NCBI GenBank assembly: GCA_028015205.1
Contig: JAPWFG010000022.1
Location: 2,356,001-2,420,000 of the forward strand
Direction: 5' to 3'
Source of the DNA: Mytilisepta virgata
Taxonomy: Eukaryota > Mollusca > Bivalvia > Mytilida > Mytilidae
DNA: 64,000 nucleotides
This document shows positions 59,613-64,000 of this stretch, piece after piece; the first letter of the stretch is position 1, and each line of letters begins with the position of its first letter. The position numbers and the translations under genes were made by a program. The notes beneath the pieces were generated by a model, which saw only the letters and a program-made list of their open reading frames with translations, was not told the DNA's origin and did no database searches.

Positions 59613-59789
59613 CTTAATTTTTATATTATTCTCTATGGTACCGCTTTCGGAACACTGTATATGCAGAATTAAAAAATATCGTTTCTCATCAGTGGCGTTC
59701 ACTACCAAAAGGGTTGCAATCCTAAACAATAACCCCAGCAAGATTAAATTCAAAATGACCATAAATGACCATTCCTTAACCCAATACAT
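59613..59789 (-). CDS. Candidate first exon with signal sequence
   Basis: The frame reads MYWVKEWSFMVILNLILLGL then LFRIATLLVVNA, a long hydrophobic N-terminal segment. TDEKRYFLILHIQCSESG and TIENNIKIK follow, ending at AAG|GTAGGC, a good donor. An earlier in-frame ATG lies at 59837 and a later one at 59762. It points toward the Ig exons but ends in phase 0 while Ig exon 1 starts in phase 1, so a further exon or the weaker donor after AGCG (phase 1) would be needed. It may belong to a separate gene. Confidence 0.4.
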
Positions 59790-61080
59790 AATGACAGAGT
59801 TCTGTCTGAAAGATATACTACAGTTCTTTGTTTCCAAAAATGTCGCAACTTAACAGCAAAAATGCACTCAGTTGTGTTCTTTTTTATTTAATTCCTCTTG
59901 TATTTTTTTTACCTCTAACCTTTCTGTTCCAGACAACAGTAATATGAGCATTAAATACGTCATAAAAAATTATTTTATGGTTTAAGTCTAGTATTGTGGA
60001 TAATTCTTTATTCATTAGATAAAATCGCAAAAATATCAACTGGTGCAATAAATAATCTGTAAAAAAAAACCCATTTGATTTGATTATTTAAAAAATATAA
60101 ATTTATCAATTTAATGTCAACAATAGGAGAAAAACACAGAAAGTCAATTAAAAAATATTACAGATAACGCTCATGTACTCACCAATTGTAAACATACCTG
60201 CTTTCAATTTGAGGAAACCATTAAGAAATAAAGATTTATATCAAATTTTTGTTTTTTCCAAGACATCATGTCATAATCCATATAATGAAATGCAAATATA
60301 TATGCTTATACCTACTACTCATCGAATGCTTCCTGGTCTCAGAGTATCTCCAGGTTATTTGATATCAATGGGATGAAAAATATCATCAAAAGAATACACA
60401 GGCAATAAGCTTGAGTTGAAATTCAATACGATGAACAAAAGTGAAAGACAAGATACTGTGTGTCTTTTTTACAACTGCACTTCTACATGTCGTTTTAGCC
60501 GTGTAATATGGGTCATGTGACAATCATCTTATGTCACGTGGTCAGTCTCTTCATCATGCACCTGCACACATAAATATATGACCCTAAGTCAACTAGTAGC
60601 TGAGAACTTGCTGTAGACGCGGACGTGGACGCCGGGGTGACTCCAATCTCATATATATATTTAAAATAAAAGCAAAAATTATTTACTTTATCTTTTGTTT
60701 CTCAAAGACAAAACAAGTTATTGTATTTTCTAATGCTGAAATTTCTGAAATTTTTTACGAGATCTGATTTTTTAATTTTTTTGTGTAAAATCCATTGTGT
60801 TCCAAACCGCAAAAAATGTGACCAAAAGATTGAACAAAGATGACTTTTGGGACATACCTAAATATTACTTGAATATTTTAATGGAAAAAAGCACCAGTTG
60901 CCGAAGTATGTGTGATACACAGTATTTCCTGTAAATGGTATTTCAGGGAACAAACAATTATAATGATATTATTACATGGTTGTTTCTATATTAGACTTCT
61001 TATTGGTCCGAGGCTTGCTGTATAAGCGATTTAAAAGTGGAAAATGTAATGAAAGATATTTTCAGACTGGTTAGTCAAAA

Positions 61081-61185
61081 AAGGATCATATTTGCTCTAG
61101 CCAATATGACATATTGGACTAGTTAGGCATTAAAGGATCATATTGGACTAGTCAATATGACTTATTGGACTGGTTAGTCAATAAA
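61081..61185. repeat. Two 52-bp tandem units beside a foldback element
   Basis: 'aaggatcatatt' recurs at 61081 and 61133, each followed by 'tggactagt'-type words. These sequences are also the building blocks of the adjacent foldback at 61186-61311. Confidence 0.6.
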
Positions 61186-61311
61186 GGTATAATTGCGCAA
61201 GGATTTCCATATTGGCTTAGTTATTGGTCCTTGGCTAATCATATTGGACTTCGGCTTCGCCTCGGATCAATAACAGCCAATATGGAAAACCTTACGCAAT
61301 AATACTATACC
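61186..61311. mobile_element. Foldback element, 'ccatattggc' family
   Basis: The left arm 'ggtataattgcgcaagg' continues to 'tccatattggcttagttatt'. The right arm 'aataacagccaatatgga' continues to 'acgcaataatactatacc'. The centre is 'cttcggcttcgcctcgg'. Confidence 0.7.
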
Positions 61312-62000
61312 ATACAGTAAAGCGTATGATGACGAGTTACAGACTGTGTTCGTAATTCATTCCTCTTGGCTTGTTTATTGTCTGTGGTCATTAAACATGA
61401 TTAGATTGACTTATCTGTAAACCTCTGTAAATATTCTAAACCAAACCACAGAGAGCTGGTTAAGTGCAATCTAATAGGAGTATGCACAATCATCTTAAAT
61501 TATTCCTTTATTGTGTTTTTTTCTGAACCAATGCAAGATTTTTAAATGAAATTTGACATTTATTACGATATTCCACGATTGATAATAAATTATGTTCCAA
61601 TGACGTTAATATTGCAATTATGTAAATATTAAACATTTTAAATTTGTGACACAAAACATTGACAGCTTCACTAAATTTATTCAAATGAAATGAATACATG
61701 TAGTTTTTTTTTTATTAAGATCTAATTACAAAATTGAACATGTAATTTCCTTATTCATTCATGACGAAATCAAATTAAACATTTTGTTTACATTTTCCCT
61801 TAACGTTTTTACACACGATATATTTACGTTTATTGCGAACTTTGATCTAGTTCAATTTATATTTGGTGATTTCATAAAATTTGTTCTATTGTTGCCATAC
61901 CAAGATTGATAATCTATTTATTTAATGAAGTGGACAAGTTATGCATCAGATTTCTTCTCAAAGTTAAAGCTGGCGCATGTACACTTCTAATTGATAGAAC

Positions 62001-62330
62001 CGCCTCGGTGTTCTAGTGGTAGCGTGCTCGCCCCGATTGCGGAAAGTCGCGGGTTCGATCCCCGGCCGGGTCAAAGCAAAGACATTAAAATTGGTACTTG
62101 CTGTTTCTCCACCAAGCACGCGGCATCTAGGAGTAAGAGCAAAGACTGGTCGGCTCGGAGTCAGTGTAATGTGTCCAAGTGGGGTGATATGTCTTCCTGC
62201 GGAGAGTTACCTCGTGAGCTAGCACATTAAAAATCCGACTCTAGTACAAAGCAGGGATTATCCATTATCATATAAACATGTTCTCGTCCTGATATGCACC
62301 TGGTTGCCACTGGACGTTAAACAATAATTC
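62001..62330 (+). mobile_element. tRNA-derived SINE, second head type
   Basis: The first 72 bp are tRNA-like: GTTCTAGTGGTAGCGTGCTC contains the A box, GGGTTCGATCCCC the B box, and the ends GCCTCGG/CCGGGTC partly pair. The body carries 'ctcggagtcagtgtaatgtg', and the 3' core 'ttgccactggacgttaaac' is shared with the elements at 30541 and 58146. It ends in an (ATCC)n microsatellite. The tRNA part is followed by a SINE body, not by a tRNA gene terminator. Confidence 0.88.
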
Positions 62331-62390
62331 ATCCATCCATACATCCATCCATCCATACATCCATCCATCCATACATCCATCCATCCATCT
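62331..62390. repeat. (ATCC)n / (CATC)n microsatellite
   Basis: 'catccatccatacatccatc' repeats directly after the SINE tail, consistent with expansion from the SINE 3' end. Confidence 0.95.
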
Positions 62391-62393
62391 TAT

Positions 62394-62500
62394 TGATAGA
62401 GAGAACAAATATAAAAACTAAAACAAACAATCCGATATGCAGAAAAACCCAGACAGGCAAATGAACAACCACAAGCACAACAAATAAAAAGATAGAATAT
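62394..62500 (-). mobile_element. Retroelement 3'-end fragment, copy 3
   Basis: The words 'agacaggcaaatgaacaa' and 'ccacaagcacaacaaataaa' match the 3' regions of the retroelement fragments at 43283 and 45426. Only about 100 bp remain. Confidence 0.6.
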
Positions 62501-63940
62501 AAAATCAGTTTACTTCGGTATTTTAGCAAAATAAAAAAGCAAACACTAGGATTCTGCTACTCGCAATATTTTAATGTTACATGATCAAGGACATGTTTAT
62601 TAATCTCTTGGATTCATAGTTTTATTCATCGATTTTAAATTTTTGAGAAGCAGATAATAAAGTAAGGTTTTTCCAAAATTCTCAGCTACATGTACGTGAA
62701 GCAATAATAATGGAAAATATCAGTAAAGATATAAATAAAATGTACTCATAGTTCTCAGTAAGTACTATGGAATATGTAGGTTTTTGGTACTATTAGAAAT
62801 TGATATAAGTTAATATGGTTGATAGCCAACACTTATGCTGAATCAATATTGAAAATTAAAATATGCTAGTCATCAAAAGTAACGATACACGAGTTCGGAT
62901 CTAAATATCTGGGTAATTCCTTAAAAAAGTTAAGCATGAGGGCAACAGTGGTTTGCTACTTCATTTCTTGATCTAATGCGTCTCATTTTGATATGGTGGA
63001 AAATGGAAATTTTCAAAAGAGGGAAAATTAAATTTGCGGAAAATCGAGAAGAAAATCGACATACATTTTGTAAAAGGAAAATCCAGTGGCTGAAATCAGT
63101 ATGAAAAACTCAAATCTTTTGTCATACAGACATTATGCTACACATAACGGGGTAAAAATACTGACTTTTTAATTTTGGGTTGAAAAATGTGATTTTTGAA
63201 ATCTCAAAACCTGGGATTTTTTATTTCAAAAACAGACGTGTGGGTCTATTTTTCTGCTGTGTAGCGCTATTTGAAATTATGAATATATGAAAAATACATT
63301 ACCCTATATCGTTTCTTTTGTTGACTAGCATTTGGTTTCTTTAGTTGTTTCAGTGATATGTTTATACATATTTTCGGGGAAATTTGAAATTACAAATTTT
63401 GCTGCCTTTTAAAAATGTTCATAAATGTTCATGTATATATGACTAAAGTTTACAAAACAATAAAATACGAATAAAATTTAAATTACAGAAAAAGATATGT
63501 TCATACCTTAATTTACGACGAGTAAACCATTTGCTTTTTTTATGATAAATTCCGGAATACTGTACAAGATTGTTCTCGTTTATACACTGGATACTCCAAG
63601 TTTCTACCTCTGAATCAATTAAACTCTTTAATTACAATAGTTTTGTAACTGTCTTCGATCCGTGGCTTGCAATAACTTCAACGCATGTGAAGTTATGCTT
63701 TTAATTATATTTGATTGTAATTTGCATAATTTTATGAGCATTTATGAATTTCACGCAATAATTTACGCTGTAACATGGTTAATAATGTCATATAACAATC
63801 CAGACTTTAAATTATAATGATTGCAAACTGAAAAATAATTATTAAATGAATAAAACATGAAAGTTTGTCAAAGTAATTGTAATTAAATGAAAAATATTGG
63901 ATTTGGAATGTCCATAACGTGCCTGCATGAATACTTTTTT
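62501..63940. other. Intergenic, no gene seen
   Basis: AT-rich with no recognisable exon, RNA gene or element. Confidence 0.5.
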
Positions 63941-64000
63941 ATAGCGAACGCAGCGATAGCTATAGGAATATATGGGTCATTTAGAAAAGTCTTTGTTTAA
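63941..64000 (+). repeat. Dispersed repeat, family 2 (copy 3, cut by window end)
   Basis: 'agcgatagctataggaata' and 'gggtcatttagaaaagtct' match the start of the repeat at 9515. The copy continues beyond the window. Confidence 0.65.

Noticed and set aside
62001..62075. Functional tRNA gene
   Set aside because: A and B boxes are good, but the sequence runs directly into a SINE body and tail with no terminator at the tRNA end.

Overview
The window looks like nuclear DNA of a bivalve mollusc, most likely a mussel-like (mytilid) species. The reasons are an AT-rich background, split genes with GT-AG introns, several tRNA-derived SINEs of the kind common in bivalves, many foldback and dispersed elements, and an expanded family of secreted proteins with a sponge 'short-chain collagen C4'-like domain. 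No prokaryotic gene organisation is present. The species assignment is inference.

Layout. (1) About 0.85-13.2 kb, minus strand: seven exons of a carnosine N-methyltransferase (CARNMT1) orthologue, reconstructed exon by exon with consistent splice phases. The last roughly 30 residues appear to lie left of the window. Its introns hold minisatellites, SINEs, a hAT-like foldback element and a FLYWCH transposon fragment. (2) 14-15.8 kb, minus: a 5'-truncated, frameshifted jockey/CR1-type LINE. (3) About 15.8-28.05 kb: a recent direct tandem duplication of a unit of about 5.9 kb, each copy carrying one three-exon plus-strand gene (A and B) for a secreted coiled-coil protein ending in a cysteine-rich C4-like domain. 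(4) 32-36 kb: a third paralogue (C). (5) 41.4-46.7 kb: a fourth, more divergent paralogue (D) with an extra exon and introns filled by retroelement fragments. Gene B has a 17-bp frameshifting deletion and gene C an in-frame stop in the last exon. Only A and D are intact, the pattern of a birth-and-death gene family. (6) 49.5-53.2 kb, minus: an immunoglobulin-superfamily gene with two Ig exons, a Thr/Ser-rich linker exon, a PAN/Apple-like exon ending in a stop, and a candidate transmembrane exon that could make a second isoform. A signal-sequence exon at 59.6-59.8 kb may be its 5' end. (7) The rest is intergenic or intronic DNA with SINEs, Helentron/HINE-like elements, foldback MITEs and satellites.

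How the genes relate. CARNMT1 is a conserved housekeeping enzyme and is independent of the array. The four coiled-coil/C4-like genes share signal peptide, exon phases, a conserved block upstream of the start (A-C) and a stop codon embedded in the AATAAA polyadenylation signal. They look like a rapidly evolving family of secreted, probably oligomeric recognition or matrix proteins. The Ig/PAN gene beside them is another extracellular recognition-type gene. An immune role for either is inference, not shown by the sequence.
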